Source: an uncultured bacterium
GTDB lineage: Bacteria; Zixibacteria; MSB-5A5; CAIYYT01
NCBI GenBank assembly: GCA_903930455.1
Contig: CAIYYT010000091.1
Location: 1 to 36,737, forward strand
Direction: 5' to 3'
Length of the DNA: 36,737 nt
The notes beneath the pieces are model-generated. The model made no database searches. It was not told the origin of the DNA and saw only the letters and a program-made list of their open reading frames with translations. Below are positions 9,106-16,900 of the stretch, one piece after another; positions within the stretch are counted from its first letter, which is position 1; each line of letters starts with the position of its first letter. The translations under genes were made by a program, and so were the position numbers.

Positions 9106-10203
9106 TTATTTGTGGCTGCCTTCCTTGTAGAATGCACCCTTGATAACCTCGGCGACATAGCGCTTACCACGTATGCCGATATCAACCGTCTCTCCTACTT
9201 TTCCATATTGGCTCCCGACATAGCCCAAAGCAATGCCAACCTCCAACGACGGACTGAAGCAACCTGATGTGACCTGTCCGACGTTTTCGTTTCCGACGAA
9301 AATCGGGTACCCGTGACGTGGGATCGCCTTGTCTTTGAGTATCAGTGATTGCAGTTTTCGTTTCGGTTTGTTCTGCTTCATGGCCACAATCGCGTCCCGG
9401 CCGACAAATTCCCCCTTCTCCGGCTTGCAGATCCAGCCCAAACCCGCCTCAATCGGGTTGGTTGTCTTGTCTATGTCATTACCGTACAACATATAACGCA
9501 TCTCTAACCGCAGGCTGTCTCTGGCACCCAAGCCAATTGGTTCGATATCGAACGGCTTACCGGCGTCGGTCGTTCTGTTCCATAGCTCTTCCGCGATTGA
9601 CGGGTCGCAGTAGATCTCAAAGCCGTCCTCGCCGGTATAACCGGTGCGACTGAAAAGGGTCTCTTTGCCGCAGATCTTCGCCGTAGCGGCTTCATAGTAG
9701 CCCATTTTGCTCAGGTCATTGGTAGTCAGTTTTGCCATGACGATTTCAGCCTTCGGTCCCTGAATCGCCAACAAACCAATATCATCCGAGCGATTGGTCA
9801 TCTCCACACCTGCGGGCTTGTGCTCCATAAGCCAAGCCCAATCTTTGTCCAGATTGGCGGCATTGACGACCAACAGGTACTGATCCGGCAGCCGGTAAAC
9901 CAGCAAATCATCAACCAGACCGCCGTCCGGGTAAGGAAGCGAGGAATACTGCACCTGATACATTTTCAGGGTGGAGGCATCGTTGGTTGTCATCTTCTGG
10001 ATGAACTCCAACGCCTTGTCCCCTTTCACGAAAAACTCCCCCATGTGCGAGAGGTCAAACAATCCGACACTCTGGCGGACTCTGAGATGCTCTTGATTGA
10101 TTGAACGATATTGAATCGGCATGTTATAGCCGGCAAATTCAACCATTTTGCCGCCGGCCTGCTCGTTGAGTCTGGTAAATGGTGTGTTCTTTATCTTCGT
10201 CAT
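9106..10203 (-). CDS. gcvT: Glycine cleavage system T protein (aminomethyltransferase)
   Basis: 365-residue T protein. It transfers the methylene group from aminomethyl-lipoyl H protein to tetrahydrofolate, releasing ammonia. Characteristic segments: FAGYNMPIQY near residue 24, VGLFDLSHMGEF near 47, GGLVDDLLVYRL (94-105) carrying the catalytic-site Asp, SRTGYTGEDGFEIYC in the middle, EAGLGWICK, and the C-terminal barrel with HGYPIFVGNENVGQVTSG. The length is typical. ATG is preceded by AAAGGATC. It is the first gene of a six-gene minus-strand operon driven by the promoter at 10265-10293. gcvH and gcvP are not in the window, so the rest of the system must be elsewhere. Confidence 0.96.
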   Translation of the reverse strand: MTKIKNTPFTRLNEQAGGKMVEFAGYNMPIQYRSINQEHLRVRQSVGLFDLSHMGEFFVKGDKALEFIQKMTTNDASTLKMYQVQYSSLPYPDGGLVDDLLVYRLPDQYLLVVNAANLDKDWAWLMEHKPAGVEMTNRSDDIGLLAIQGPKAEIVMAKLTTNDLSKMGYYEAATAKICGKETLFSRTGYTGEDGFEIYCDPSIAEELWNRTTDAGKPFDIEPIGLGARDSLRLEMRYMLYGNDIDKTTNPIEAGLGWICKPEKGEFVGRDAIVAMKQNKPKRKLQSLILKDKAIPRHGYPIFVGNENVGQVTSGCFSPSLEVGIALGYVGSQYGKVGETVDIGIRGKRYVAEVIKGAFYKEGSHK

Positions 10204-10264
10204 GATCCTTTACTCGACGTTGAAGTGTAAGTACTCCGTACCGCCCCTCATAGACTCGGCATTC

Positions 10265-10293
10265 ATATTACCGAAACCGCCAACCGCCGTCAA
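10265..10293 (-). promoter_or_regulatory. Sigma70-type promoter for the gcvT operon
   Basis: On the minus strand TTGACG (10288-10293), exactly 17 bp, then TAATAT (10265-10270). This is close to the sigma70 consensus and lies about 60 bp upstream of the gcvT ATG. The leader to gcvT is too short for a classical glycine riboswitch. Confidence 0.75.
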
Positions 10294-10381
10294 CCGCTTT
10301 TTCGAGCTCTGTGGGCGGGGTCGCGATTGATGTCCATGTGTATCTAAGAGATACCAAATCTGGGTGCAGATTCAATCTGAC

Positions 10382-10408
10382 AAAAAAAGGACGACCTTCC
10401 AGTCGTCC
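10382..10408 (-). terminator. Rho-independent terminator after aconitase
   Basis: Perfect 7-bp stem GGACGAC/GTCGTCC (10402-10408 and 10389-10395) with a 6-nt loop, followed on the minus strand by seven T. It lies 36 bp past the aconitase stop and separates that gene from the gcvT promoter. Confidence 0.9.
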
Positions 10409-10444
10409 CAATACACTGATAGAGCACGTGCGAACAGCTCGAAC

Positions 10445-12373
10445 CTACTTCTCGCCCGCCTTCGTGAAATTCAGCAGCCCACCCGCAAGCAGAATTCTCA
10501 CCTGGCGCGGTGAGAGATCAAACTGTGCCTCGAAGTCGTAGCCCTGCGAAACATTCTTGATCGTGACACGGTTGCCCTTCTGCAATGATGCACGCACATT
10601 CGGAATCTCCAGTTGATCATCCTGTTTCAGTCGATCGTAGTCAGCAGCATTCACGAATGTCAGTGGCAGAATGCCGAAATTGACCAGGTTCGATTTGTGA
10701 ATCCTTGCGAACGACTTGGTAAGCACAAACTGCAGTCCGAGATACATCGGCGCCAGTGCTGCGTGTTCTCGTGACGATCCTTGGCCGTAGTTCTCACCGC
10801 CAATCACGGCGCAGCTACCAGCATCCTTGGCACGCTTGGGGAAAGTCTGATCCACATAGAAGAAAACAAATTCCGAAATCGCCGGGATGTTCGACCGCAA
10901 TGGCAGAATTTTGGCACCCGCCGGCATGATATGGTCGGTCGAGATATTGTCGCCCAGCTTCAGCAAGGCCTTACCGCTTAACTTCTCAGGCATTGCTCCA
11001 CGAGTAGGAAGCGGTTTGATATTTGGTCCACGCAGGATTTTGGGGCGTTCGCCCTCCTTAGCCGGGGGGATAATACCGCGATCGTCGATATAGAACCTCT
11101 CAGGCAGGTGAATAACCGGAGGCACGCCCAAGTCTCGTGGATCGGTAATCACGCCGGTCAACGCGGTTGCGGCACAGGTTTCCGGTGAGGCGAGGTAGAC
11201 GTAAGAGTCTTTGGTACCGGAGCGCCCTTCGAAATTGCGGTTGAATGATCGCACCGACACCGAGCCGGATGCCGGCGCCTGTCCCATACCGATGCAGGGG
11301 CCGCAGGCTGATTCGAGTATCCTCGCTCCGGTCGCTATCAGTGTCGCCATCGCGCCCGAATCTGCGACCATTTTGTACACCTGCTTTGAGCCGGGTGTCA
11401 CAGTCAGAGTTACATCGGGATGAGCCTGTTTGCCTTTGAGGATGGCGGCAGTGATCTCGAGATCGTAGAGCGACGAATTAGTGCAGGAACCCACACATAC
11501 TTGTTGCGCCTTCGTGCCCGCAACCTCACGTACTTTCACCACACTATCGGGAGAATGCGGTTTCGCGATCATGGGTTCCAATTTGCTCAGGTCGATTTCT
11601 ATGATTTTGTCGTAGGTCGCCCCCGGATCGGCGGCGAGTGGCTTGTAGTCCTTTTCACGGCTCTGCGCTTTGAGATACACAAGGGTGTTTTCATCGGAAG
11701 GGAAGATTGAGGTCGTTGCTCCCAACTCGGCACCCATATTAGTGATCGTCGCGCGTTGTGTCAGCGTCAGAGACTTGACCCCTTCGCCGTGATACTCGAT
11801 AATGCTGCCGATGCCGCCCTTTACTGTCAGTTGCCGCAGCACCTCCAGGATTACATCCTTGCCGGTCACCCAGGGCTGCAACTCGCCGATCAAATGTATA
11901 CCGACGACGCGCGGACAGGGGAGATAAAAGGCTCCGCCTCCCATGGCCACCGCGACATCCAGTCCGCCGGCGCCGATGGCAATCATGCCGACACTGCCGC
12001 TGGTCGGTGTATGTGAATCGGAGCCAAGCAGCGTCCAACCCGGCACAGAGAAGCGTTCCAGATGCACCTGGTGGCAGATACCGTTGCCCGGTTTGGAAAA
12101 GTAGACGCCATAGTTCGAGGCGACCGACTGTAGATAGAGATGATCGTCTGCGTTTTCAAATCCGGTTTGCAGCATGTTGTGATCGACATATGACACCGAC
12201 AACTTGGTCTTGATCCGATCCAGTCCCATGGCCTCAAATTGAAGATAGGCCATAGTGCCGGTAGCATCTTGTGTAAGCGTTTGGTCAATTCGGATACCGA
12301 TTTCTGCCCCCGGTCTCAGCTCGCCATCGACGAGGTGTTCCCTGAGAATCCTGTATGTGAGATTATCAGCCAC
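10445..12373 (-). CDS. Aconitate hydratase (Aquifex-type)
   Basis: 642-residue [4Fe-4S] enzyme interconverting citrate and isocitrate in the TCA cycle, oxidative or reductive. The cluster cysteines are visible: CVGSCTNSS (ligand Cys at about 297) and CGPCIGMG (about 357 and 360). Active-site elements include GSDSHTPTSG, IRIDQTLTQDATGTMAY near the N-terminus, and the swivel domain with GQGSSREHAALAPMYLG. Length and N-terminus match the short Aquifex-type aconitases rather than the roughly 900-residue AcnA. A reading starting at a TTG at 12394 is possible, but I chose GTG at 12371-12373 because a perfect AAGGAGG (12379-12385) sits 5 nt upstream and the family normally begins at this NLTYRIL segment. 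It is monocistronic: promoter upstream, terminator at 10382-10408. Confidence 0.95.
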   Translation of the reverse strand: MADNLTYRILREHLVDGELRPGAEIGIRIDQTLTQDATGTMAYLQFEAMGLDRIKTKLSVSYVDHNMLQTGFENADDHLYLQSVASNYGVYFSKPGNGICHQVHLERFSVPGWTLLGSDSHTPTSGSVGMIAIGAGGLDVAVAMGGGAFYLPCPRVVGIHLIGELQPWVTGKDVILEVLRQLTVKGGIGSIIEYHGEGVKSLTLTQRATITNMGAELGATTSIFPSDENTLVYLKAQSREKDYKPLAADPGATYDKIIEIDLSKLEPMIAKPHSPDSVVKVREVAGTKAQQVCVGSCTNSSLYDLEITAAILKGKQAHPDVTLTVTPGSKQVYKMVADSGAMATLIATGARILESACGPCIGMGQAPASGSVSVRSFNRNFEGRSGTKDSYVYLASPETCAATALTGVITDPRDLGVPPVIHLPERFYIDDRGIIPPAKEGERPKILRGPNIKPLPTRGAMPEKLSGKALLKLGDNISTDHIMPAGAKILPLRSNIPAISEFVFFYVDQTFPKRAKDAGSCAVIGGENYGQGSSREHAALAPMYLGLQFVLTKSFARIHKSNLVNFGILPLTFVNAADYDRLKQDDQLEIPNVRASLQKGNRVTIKNVSQGYDFEAQFDLSPRQVRILLAGGLLNFTKAGEK

Positions 12374-12433
12374 TCTTTCCTCCTTGGGGTCCAAAGACTG
12401 CTGCCAATTTCCGAGAACGCCAGCGACTACTCA

Positions 12434-12462
12434 ATTATATACGCAAAACAGGGGCGGTCTAC
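12434..12462 (-). promoter_or_regulatory. Possible promoter for aconitase
   Basis: A perfect minus-strand -10 box TATAAT (12434-12439) lies 60 bp upstream of the GTG start. The -35 region 17 bp away is poor (GTAGAC, 12457-12462). No Rex-type operator is visible here. Confidence 0.4.
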
Positions 12463-12651
12463 AGGCGGTTTCCGTGTGTCAATTGTCTCCCTGCACTTTG
12501 CAGCATGTAGGGGGGGCCAAGACTCGGAAGGCTTGATTCGCTTTATACGGGGACAGACCGGCGACAAGTCCCAGAAGATCGGAATTGTCTGCAGGTACTG
12601 ACGATCCGTACAGGGGTATGGATAAACGGAATGTGTACTTCAAGAAATCGG

Positions 12652-12692
12652 AGGCTGCGCGTCATAAATCTGCTCGGAACGCGCCGCAGCCT
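12652..12692 (-). terminator. Hairpin downstream of a TonB-domain gene, in the 347-bp gap before aconitase
   Basis: AGGCTGCG (12652-12659) pairs perfectly with CGCAGCCT (12685-12692), with extra CGT/ACG pairing inside. It starts about 29 bp past the stop of the TonB-domain gene at 12721. The run of T expected of a Rho-independent terminator is weak, so this could be a factor-dependent stop or an mRNA-end stabiliser. The rest of 12374-12720 holds the aconitase leader and promoter; I see no gene in it. Confidence 0.4.
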
Positions 12693-12720
12693 AAGCTAAG
12701 GGGATGGCTCTTGTTTGCCG

Positions 12721-13230
12721 CTACTCGAGCTGGAACTTCAGCGTTGCCTTCACAGTGACTTCGCGATCCGCTCTGCTGTTCAGCCTTGCTTCCAGCGAAG
12801 CAGCCAGTACCGCTTGCTCGAATCCCCAGCCGGGGGTAGAGCAGTGAACAACGCGGGCATCTTTCATTTTGCCCTCTTTGTCAAAAGTGATCTGCACGTC
12901 GACCACTCCCTGCTTCATCGCCAGACGGGCCATACGCGGGTACATCGGCTCGATGTAGAGCTGATACTTGTCGGCATCCTCAATGGTACGGACACTATCG
13001 CCTTCGGCAGGTTTGCGCGGCGTTAGTGGGGCTTCCTTGATTGGTTTCTCTCTTGGAGGAACCAACTTGTTCTCAATGTCGATCAACGGTTTGGTTTTGC
13101 CGCCACTAATACCGGTCGCGTAGACTTCGCCCGCTTTCGCCGTGGAAGTGGGCAAGATTGCAATTGCAAAGGCAAGCACAATACCGACCACGAACACCAA
13201 CATCAGGTTCGAAGCCGCACTCGTTTTCAT
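12721..13230 (-). CDS. TonB C-terminal domain protein with N-terminal signal/anchor
   Basis: 169 residues. The hydrophobic segment at about 8-27 ends in STAKA/GE, so it could be a cleaved signal peptide or a signal anchor. A short Pro/Lys-rich linker (VPPREKPIKEAPLTPRKP, about 57-74) follows. The last 85 residues are a TonB C-terminal domain with MYPRMARLAMKQGVVDVQITF. Family role: TonB domains contact TonB-dependent receptors in the outer membrane and transmit energy from ExbB/ExbD. This copy is the most divergent of the four in the window: it lacks the SPIGAIELK N-terminus and the NKQPVAV motif shared by others. It has its own promoter at 13395-13423 and an AGGAGG-type ribosome site before ATG. 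It may serve a non-transport role. Confidence 0.8.
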   Translation of the reverse strand: MKTSAASNLMLVFVVGIVLAFAIAILPTSTAKAGEVYATGISGGKTKPLIDIENKLVPPREKPIKEAPLTPRKPAEGDSVRTIEDADKYQLYIEPMYPRMARLAMKQGVVDVQITFDKEGKMKDARVVHCSTPGWGFEQAVLAASLEARLNSRADREVTVKATLKFQLE

Positions 13231-13394
13231 CGCCTTTTCCTCCTCTCACTATTATCCAACATCAAAACATCCGGAAGAGTGTCTGTCAAGACAATAAATG
13301 TCTAAGCCGATTCAAAAATAGGTGAACCAACAGCTTTTTTGCAAACAGAGTGTCTTTCCGGATCGAGTGTCAGACGAGTCTACAGAACCATATT

Positions 13395-13423
13395 AAGATA
13401 GCATCCAGCAGGCACTTAGTCAA
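13395..13423 (-). promoter_or_regulatory. Promoter for the TonB-domain gene ending at 12721
   Basis: Minus-strand TTGACT (13418-13423), 17 bp, TATCTT (13395-13400). It lies about 165 bp upstream of the ATG at 13230 and just past the stop of the preceding TonB-domain gene, giving a long untranslated leader. Confidence 0.5.
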
Positions 13424-13433
13424 GCTAAAACTA

Positions 13434-13886
13434 TCACTTTTCGTTCTTAAGCGCGAACTTGATTTCGTATGACACCCAGACCGCAACCGGTTTCTTGTCG
13501 AGCATTGCTGGTTTCCAGGTCGCCTGCTTGGCGGCAGTCAGTGCCGCTTCCTCGAAACCAACTTTCTTGCCGGAACCCTTGACAATCAACGCTTGTCTGA
13601 CGCTGCCCTGTTTGTCAATGAGGGCTTTAACCCAGACACTGCCTTCGACGTTCGCCTTCTTCGCCGAGTCGGGATACACTGCCTGTGGCTGGTTCTCCAA
13701 CACCGGCATGACATCAATCGCTATGAACTCGTCCGGCGAGGGTAACGATTTGTCAACGACTTTTGCCGAATTGACACCTTTGTGAGAAACATCATCAGCC
13801 TGGGCAGTGCCTGCTAAACCGACGGTAAACGTACACAAGAGCGTTAGCAACGCCACCAACGACATTCGCATAACCCCAACGGTCAT
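13434..13886 (-). CDS. Small secreted TonB C-terminal domain protein
   Basis: 150 residues: a signal peptide (about 1-30, AQA/DD cleavage), a short linker containing PSPDEFIAIDVMP, then a TonB C-terminal domain (YPDSAKKANVEGSVWVKALID, GFEEAALTAAKQATWKPAM, PVAVWVSYEIKF). It is closely similar in this domain to the TonB proteins at 15052 and 14068 but has no cytoplasmic N-terminus and no lasting membrane anchor if the signal is cleaved. A free periplasmic TonB domain cannot connect to ExbB/ExbD directly, so it may modulate or compete with the full-length proteins. ATG is preceded by AAGGAGG, which lies inside the end of a 40-codon upstream reading frame. Confidence 0.83.
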   Translation of the reverse strand: MTVGVMRMSLVALLTLLCTFTVGLAGTAQADDVSHKGVNSAKVVDKSLPSPDEFIAIDVMPVLENQPQAVYPDSAKKANVEGSVWVKALIDKQGSVRQALIVKGSGKKVGFEEAALTAAKQATWKPAMLDKKPVAVWVSYEIKFALKNEK

Positions 13887-14005
13887 ATCCGCCTCCTTGA
13901 GCTCTGCAATTGTTCTCCGACCGAACCGAGGATCACACCCCCGCGGGGAGCAAGGGCGTACAGTTCGTCTACATAATATACGTCGTCAAGTTGTTGGTTA
14001 GCCAT
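13883..14005 (-). CDS. Possible 40-residue leader or small protein upstream of a TonB-domain gene
   Basis: Minus-strand frame starting at ATG 14003-14005, beginning MANQQLDDVYYVDELYALAP. It ends in an ATGA overlap with the ATG of the 150-residue TonB-domain gene, and its 3' end contains that gene's AAGGAGG. It is acidic and Tyr-rich at the start and Ser/Arg-rich at the end, with no membrane segment. Its own ribosome site is weak (AGGG, 8 nt upstream). It could be a translational-coupling leader peptide or chance; I recognise no homologue. Confidence 0.35.
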   Translation of the reverse strand: MANQQLDDVYYVDELYALAPRGGVILGSVGEQLQSSRRRI

Positions 14006-14067
14006 AACTAAAACCCTATTTCGGTCAAAGATTTTCCTGAGGCACTGATTGCCAGCTATCGGTTCGT

Positions 14068-14805
14068 CTATTTCAGCTTGAAGACGACCGGATACGACAC
14101 TCTAACCGCAACGGGTTGTTTGTTTTGCATCGCCGGCCGCCATTCGCCTTTCCAGGCCTCCTCCAAAGCCGCTTCCTCGAAGCCAGCATTGGCGCCGGAA
14201 TTCTTGATAATTCTGGCGTCGCGGACCCTGCCGCGGGTATCAATCAGGACTTCCACATATACCGTACCTTCTATCTCCGCTTTTCGAGCCATTTCCGGGT
14301 ATTTCGGCGTTGGCAGGGATATAATCACCGGATTCTCGTCATAGGGGATGAACACACCTTGCGGCGGAAAAGTGTCGATATCGGGGGAGGAAGCCACTGT
14401 GAAACCACCAAGCGACCCGATATCGACGGTGCTATTCGGTGACAGCAGAACATAATCCTCGGGGGCCATGACGACATAGTCTTCAACCACATCTGCATCC
14501 GGAGCTGGTTCCGGAATCGCGAACGCCAAAACCATCTTCTCAATACTGACTACCACCTGAACGGTCTTTTCCGTGAGAGCGGGAGGCAGTCCAATATCGG
14601 CGGCACCGATGGTCGGGCGCGTTTCCTGCACCATGAGCAGTTCCTCTTTTGGTGAGAGCAGCTTGCCGAGCGCAATTCCTCCCAAGATTGCCGCGAAGAG
14701 CAGTACAATGGCAAGAGTTGCTGTTATCATGTTCCTGCGATAGCTGCCTTTCAGTTCGATCGCCCCAATTGGCGACCACTGTCTGTGTGCGTGCGTGATA
14801 ATCAT
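14068..14805 (-). CDS. TonB family energy transducer
   Basis: 245-residue TonB: a short cytoplasmic N-terminus (MIITHAHRQWSPIGAIELKG), a transmembrane helix at about 26-48, a spacer that is acidic rather than Pro/Lys-rich (PDADVVEDYVVMAPEDYVLL), and a C-terminal TonB domain (LPTPKYPEMARKAEIEGTVY, NSGANAGFEEAALEEAWKG). It should connect ExbB/ExbD proton-motive force to outer-membrane receptors. A longer reading from GTG 14856 exists, but AAGGAGG (14814-14820) and the N-terminus shared with the TonB at 15052 support ATG 14805. It is a paralogue of that gene, lying past the operon terminator at 15009-15044. No TonB-dependent receptor is in the window. Confidence 0.92.
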   Translation of the reverse strand: MIITHAHRQWSPIGAIELKGSYRRNMITATLAIVLLFAAILGGIALGKLLSPKEELLMVQETRPTIGAADIGLPPALTEKTVQVVVSIEKMVLAFAIPEPAPDADVVEDYVVMAPEDYVLLSPNSTVDIGSLGGFTVASSPDIDTFPPQGVFIPYDENPVIISLPTPKYPEMARKAEIEGTVYVEVLIDTRGRVRDARIIKNSGANAGFEEAALEEAWKGEWRPAMQNKQPVAVRVSYPVVFKLK

Positions 14806-15008
14806 TTCTTGTTCCTCCTTCCCAATTTCGCAACAGTCATTCAATCGGGCTGTCACGTCTGTCCTTTGCTTTCGGTGAGAACTTGTCGCTCACCCAACAG
14901 ACATACAGACTGACTCAGGCAATATTCCTGATCGCCTGGCGCTCGGGACAACAAAGGTCAGTGTCAAGATGAGGGATACTAGAAAGAACGAGGGATTGGC
15001 GGGGGCGG

Positions 15009-15044
15009 AAAAAAAGAAGAGGTTGATGTTGCCATCAACCCCTC
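15009..15044 (-). terminator. Rho-independent terminator of the exb-tonB operon
   Basis: On the minus strand GGTTGATG (15033-15040) pairs perfectly with CATCAACC (15021-15028), extended by weaker GAGG/TTC-type pairs. The loop is GCAA (15029-15032), followed by TCTTC and then seven T (15009-15015). It starts 8 bp past the TonB stop. Confidence 0.92.
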
Positions 15045-15051
15045 GCTGCTG

Positions 15052-15792
15052 CTACTGACGAGCACCCTTTAGCTGGAACTTGATTTCGTAAGACGCCCAG
15101 ACAGCTACCGGCTGCTTGTTCTGAATCGCTGGTTTCCACTTGCCCTTTTTGGCCGCCTCGAGTGCTGCCTCTTCAAACCCGGCGTTGGCGCCTGACGGCT
15201 TGATGACCACTGCATCACGCACGTTGCCTGCCTTGTCGACAAGTACCTTCACCCAGACCGAACCTTCGATCTGGGCCTTCAGAGCCATTGGGGGATAAAC
15301 CGGCGTAGGAAGTGAAATACCCACTGGCATTTCCTCAACCGCTATAAACTCATCTGCCTGCGGGAGATATTCCTCCAGCGGAATATCGACTTTCACGTTG
15401 CCGCCGCCTTCGCCTTCCGTGATCGCTGGAGCGGTCATCTCCGCAAGCTGCTCTTGCGACACGACCACGTAATCTTCGGTGACTTCCTCATCAGGCACTG
15501 CTTCAGGAAGCGCGAACTTGGGAGCTGCAATCTCCTGAGTCACCTTCACCTGCTGTTGCTTGGCCGCCACTGATGGTGGTGGGCCGAGTTGCGATATGTT
15601 ACGAATGATGAGATTAGGAGCGTTAGCCGCTTCCTGTCCCGCGATCATGCGAATCACAACGACTAACAAGAATATGAACAACCACGACGCCACAACGACT
15701 ATGGTCGCGTTGCGGAAGTTGCGCTGATATGACCGTTTCAGTTCAATGGCGCCGATCGGAGACCATTTAAGCGAATGACTTATTGTTGTCAT
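15052..15792 (-). CDS. TonB family energy transducer (exb operon)
   Basis: 246-residue TonB, the last gene of the exb operon. The cytoplasmic N-terminus contains SPIGAIELKRSYQRN, a transmembrane helix spans about 29-50, and the spacer has the acidic motif PDEEVTEDYVVVSQEQ. The C-terminal TonB domain contains LPTPVYPPMALKAQIEGSVW, NAGFEEAALEAAKKGKWKP and PVAVWASYEIKFQLK. It follows exbD by only 2 bp, with its AGGAGG lying within the last exbD codons, so the stoichiometric partners are ExbB and the two ExbDs just upstream. Unlike classical TonB, the spacer is not Pro-Glu/Pro-Lys repetitive. It is followed by a strong terminator. Confidence 0.93.
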   Translation of the reverse strand: MTTISHSLKWSPIGAIELKRSYQRNFRNATIVVVASWLFIFLLVVVIRMIAGQEAANAPNLIIRNISQLGPPPSVAAKQQQVKVTQEIAAPKFALPEAVPDEEVTEDYVVVSQEQLAEMTAPAITEGEGGGNVKVDIPLEEYLPQADEFIAVEEMPVGISLPTPVYPPMALKAQIEGSVWVKVLVDKAGNVRDAVVIKPSGANAGFEEAALEAAKKGKWKPAIQNKQPVAVWASYEIKFQLKGARQ

Positions 15793-15794
15793 GA

Positions 15795-16409
15795 CTACAT
15801 ACCTCCTGCGCCTGGTATTTTTGCAAACAACTTGTCATCACGATCTTCCCATTTTCGCATAGCATAGCGGAAGCTGAACGTTTTCTCTTCAGGATTGGAG
15901 GCAATATAAGCTTTGACGTACTCCTGATTGAGTCGCAACAGCGCCTCCACCACTTCCGTCTCGTCCAATAGATCAACCATCTTGGAATATTTTGCCTCGG
16001 GATGAATGATGAACAAAGTGCTCAGTTTGGGGCGATCCCAGTTGTATTTGGTGAAAAGATCCCGCAATGAATCGGCAGGAATCTTCCACGGGATGTTCAT
16101 ATCAGACTTCGTTCTCAGCTCGTTACCAATCTGATAATAGAAGTCTCCATTCTTTTCCACCCAGACATTCAGAAGGTTGCTCTTCTTCACCTTGTGCGCC
16201 TCTGTCGAGACCGTATCATCCTGTTTTGGCGGCAGGTTGATTTCCATCGCCTGCGGGGCAGCGAAAATTGTCGTCACCATATAGAAAATCAATAGCAGGA
16301 AGGCGATATCGACCATGGGGGTCATGTCGATACGAATACCGAGCCGTCGCTTGGGATGACGCAGACCCTTCTTACCACCACTTTTTTCTCGTTGTTGTAT
16401 ATCAGCCAC
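15795..16409 (-). CDS. ExbD-type proton channel protein (long form)
   Basis: 204-residue ExbD/TolR family protein. It has a basic cytoplasmic N-terminus and one transmembrane helix (about 29-50) with IDMTPMVDIAFLLLIFYM carrying the essential membrane Asp (D34). The periplasmic domain is about 60 residues longer than usual and ends in an extra Lys/Arg-rich segment (FSFRYAMRKWEDRDDKLF). It forms the H+-conducting core with ExbB. The GTG start (16407-16409) is preceded by an exceptionally complete Shine-Dalgarno (16414-16426). It is the second of two consecutive, nonidentical exbD genes, suggesting a heteromeric ExbD pair. Confidence 0.93.
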   Translation of the reverse strand: MADIQQREKSGGKKGLRHPKRRLGIRIDMTPMVDIAFLLLIFYMVTTIFAAPQAMEINLPPKQDDTVSTEAHKVKKSNLLNVWVEKNGDFYYQIGNELRTKSDMNIPWKIPADSLRDLFTKYNWDRPKLSTLFIIHPEAKYSKMVDLLDETEVVEALLRLNQEYVKAYIASNPEEKTFSFRYAMRKWEDRDDKLFAKIPGAGGM

Positions 16410-16413
16410 GGAC

Positions 16414-16426
16414 GATCACCTCCTTA
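16414..16426 (-). promoter_or_regulatory. 13-nt full-length Shine-Dalgarno before the second exbD
   Basis: The minus strand reads TAAGGAGGTGATC, perfectly complementary over 13 nt to the conserved 3' end of 16S rRNA. Its first three bases are the TAA stop of the preceding exbD. It lies 4 nt from the GTG start, so it decides that start and implies termination-coupled reinitiation. Confidence 0.85.
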
Positions 16427-16900
16427 GAGCCTTTCCGATTTCAGTTCGGTAACGATCTGAAATCGCGATAGGTACGAATCCACCATGGTATCCATGATTT
16501 TCTGCATTGTGCCGAACTTCACATCCTTATCAGCTTTGATGACCACCAACGCTCGCGGGTTTCTCCCTCGGATCTGGTTGATGATTCCGCCGACGGTAGA
16601 AGGCGAAGCCTCCTCGTATACGCGCTCCAGAGTTGATATCTTCCGGCCCTCGACTTCTCTCTCAACTCTTTCAATATAATCCACGAAAATTGAGTCGTCG
16701 GGCGTAACTGTTACGACGATTTTGTCCTTCTCGGGAAGCTGGATCTGCGAATGTGAGGAAGGCAGTCGCACCGACTTTTGCTCCGGTGGCTTGAACTGCG
16801 TGGTCGACATATAGAAGATTAGCAGTAGGAAAGCGATGTCGACCATTGGCGTCATGTCGATGCGGATGGCAAGTCGCCGTTTCTTCTTGATGTTCGCCAT
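16424..16900 (-). CDS. ExbD-type proton channel protein (short form)
   Basis: 158-residue ExbD/TolR protein. A basic N-terminus (KKKRR) precedes a single transmembrane helix with IDMTPMVDIAFLLLIFYMST and the key Asp D21. The periplasmic domain ends with ALVVIKADKDVKFGTMQKIM, the typical ExbD beta-strand/helix. Length and motif order are standard for the family. It starts directly after the exbB TAA stop (TAAATG), with GGAGG 10 nt upstream inside exbB. It is nearly identical to its downstream neighbour in the transmembrane motif but different in the periplasm. Confidence 0.95.
   Translation of the reverse strand: MANIKKKRRLAIRIDMTPMVDIAFLLLIFYMSTTQFKPPEQKSVRLPSSHSQIQLPEKDKIVVTVTPDDSIFVDYIERVEREVEGRKISTLERVYEEASPSTVGGIINQIRGRNPRALVVIKADKDVKFGTMQKIMDTMVDSYLSRFQIVTELKSERL

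Noticed and set aside
12374-12394. TTG start at 12394 for aconitase
   Set aside because: The extra codons contain the AAGGAGG that serves the GTG at 12373.
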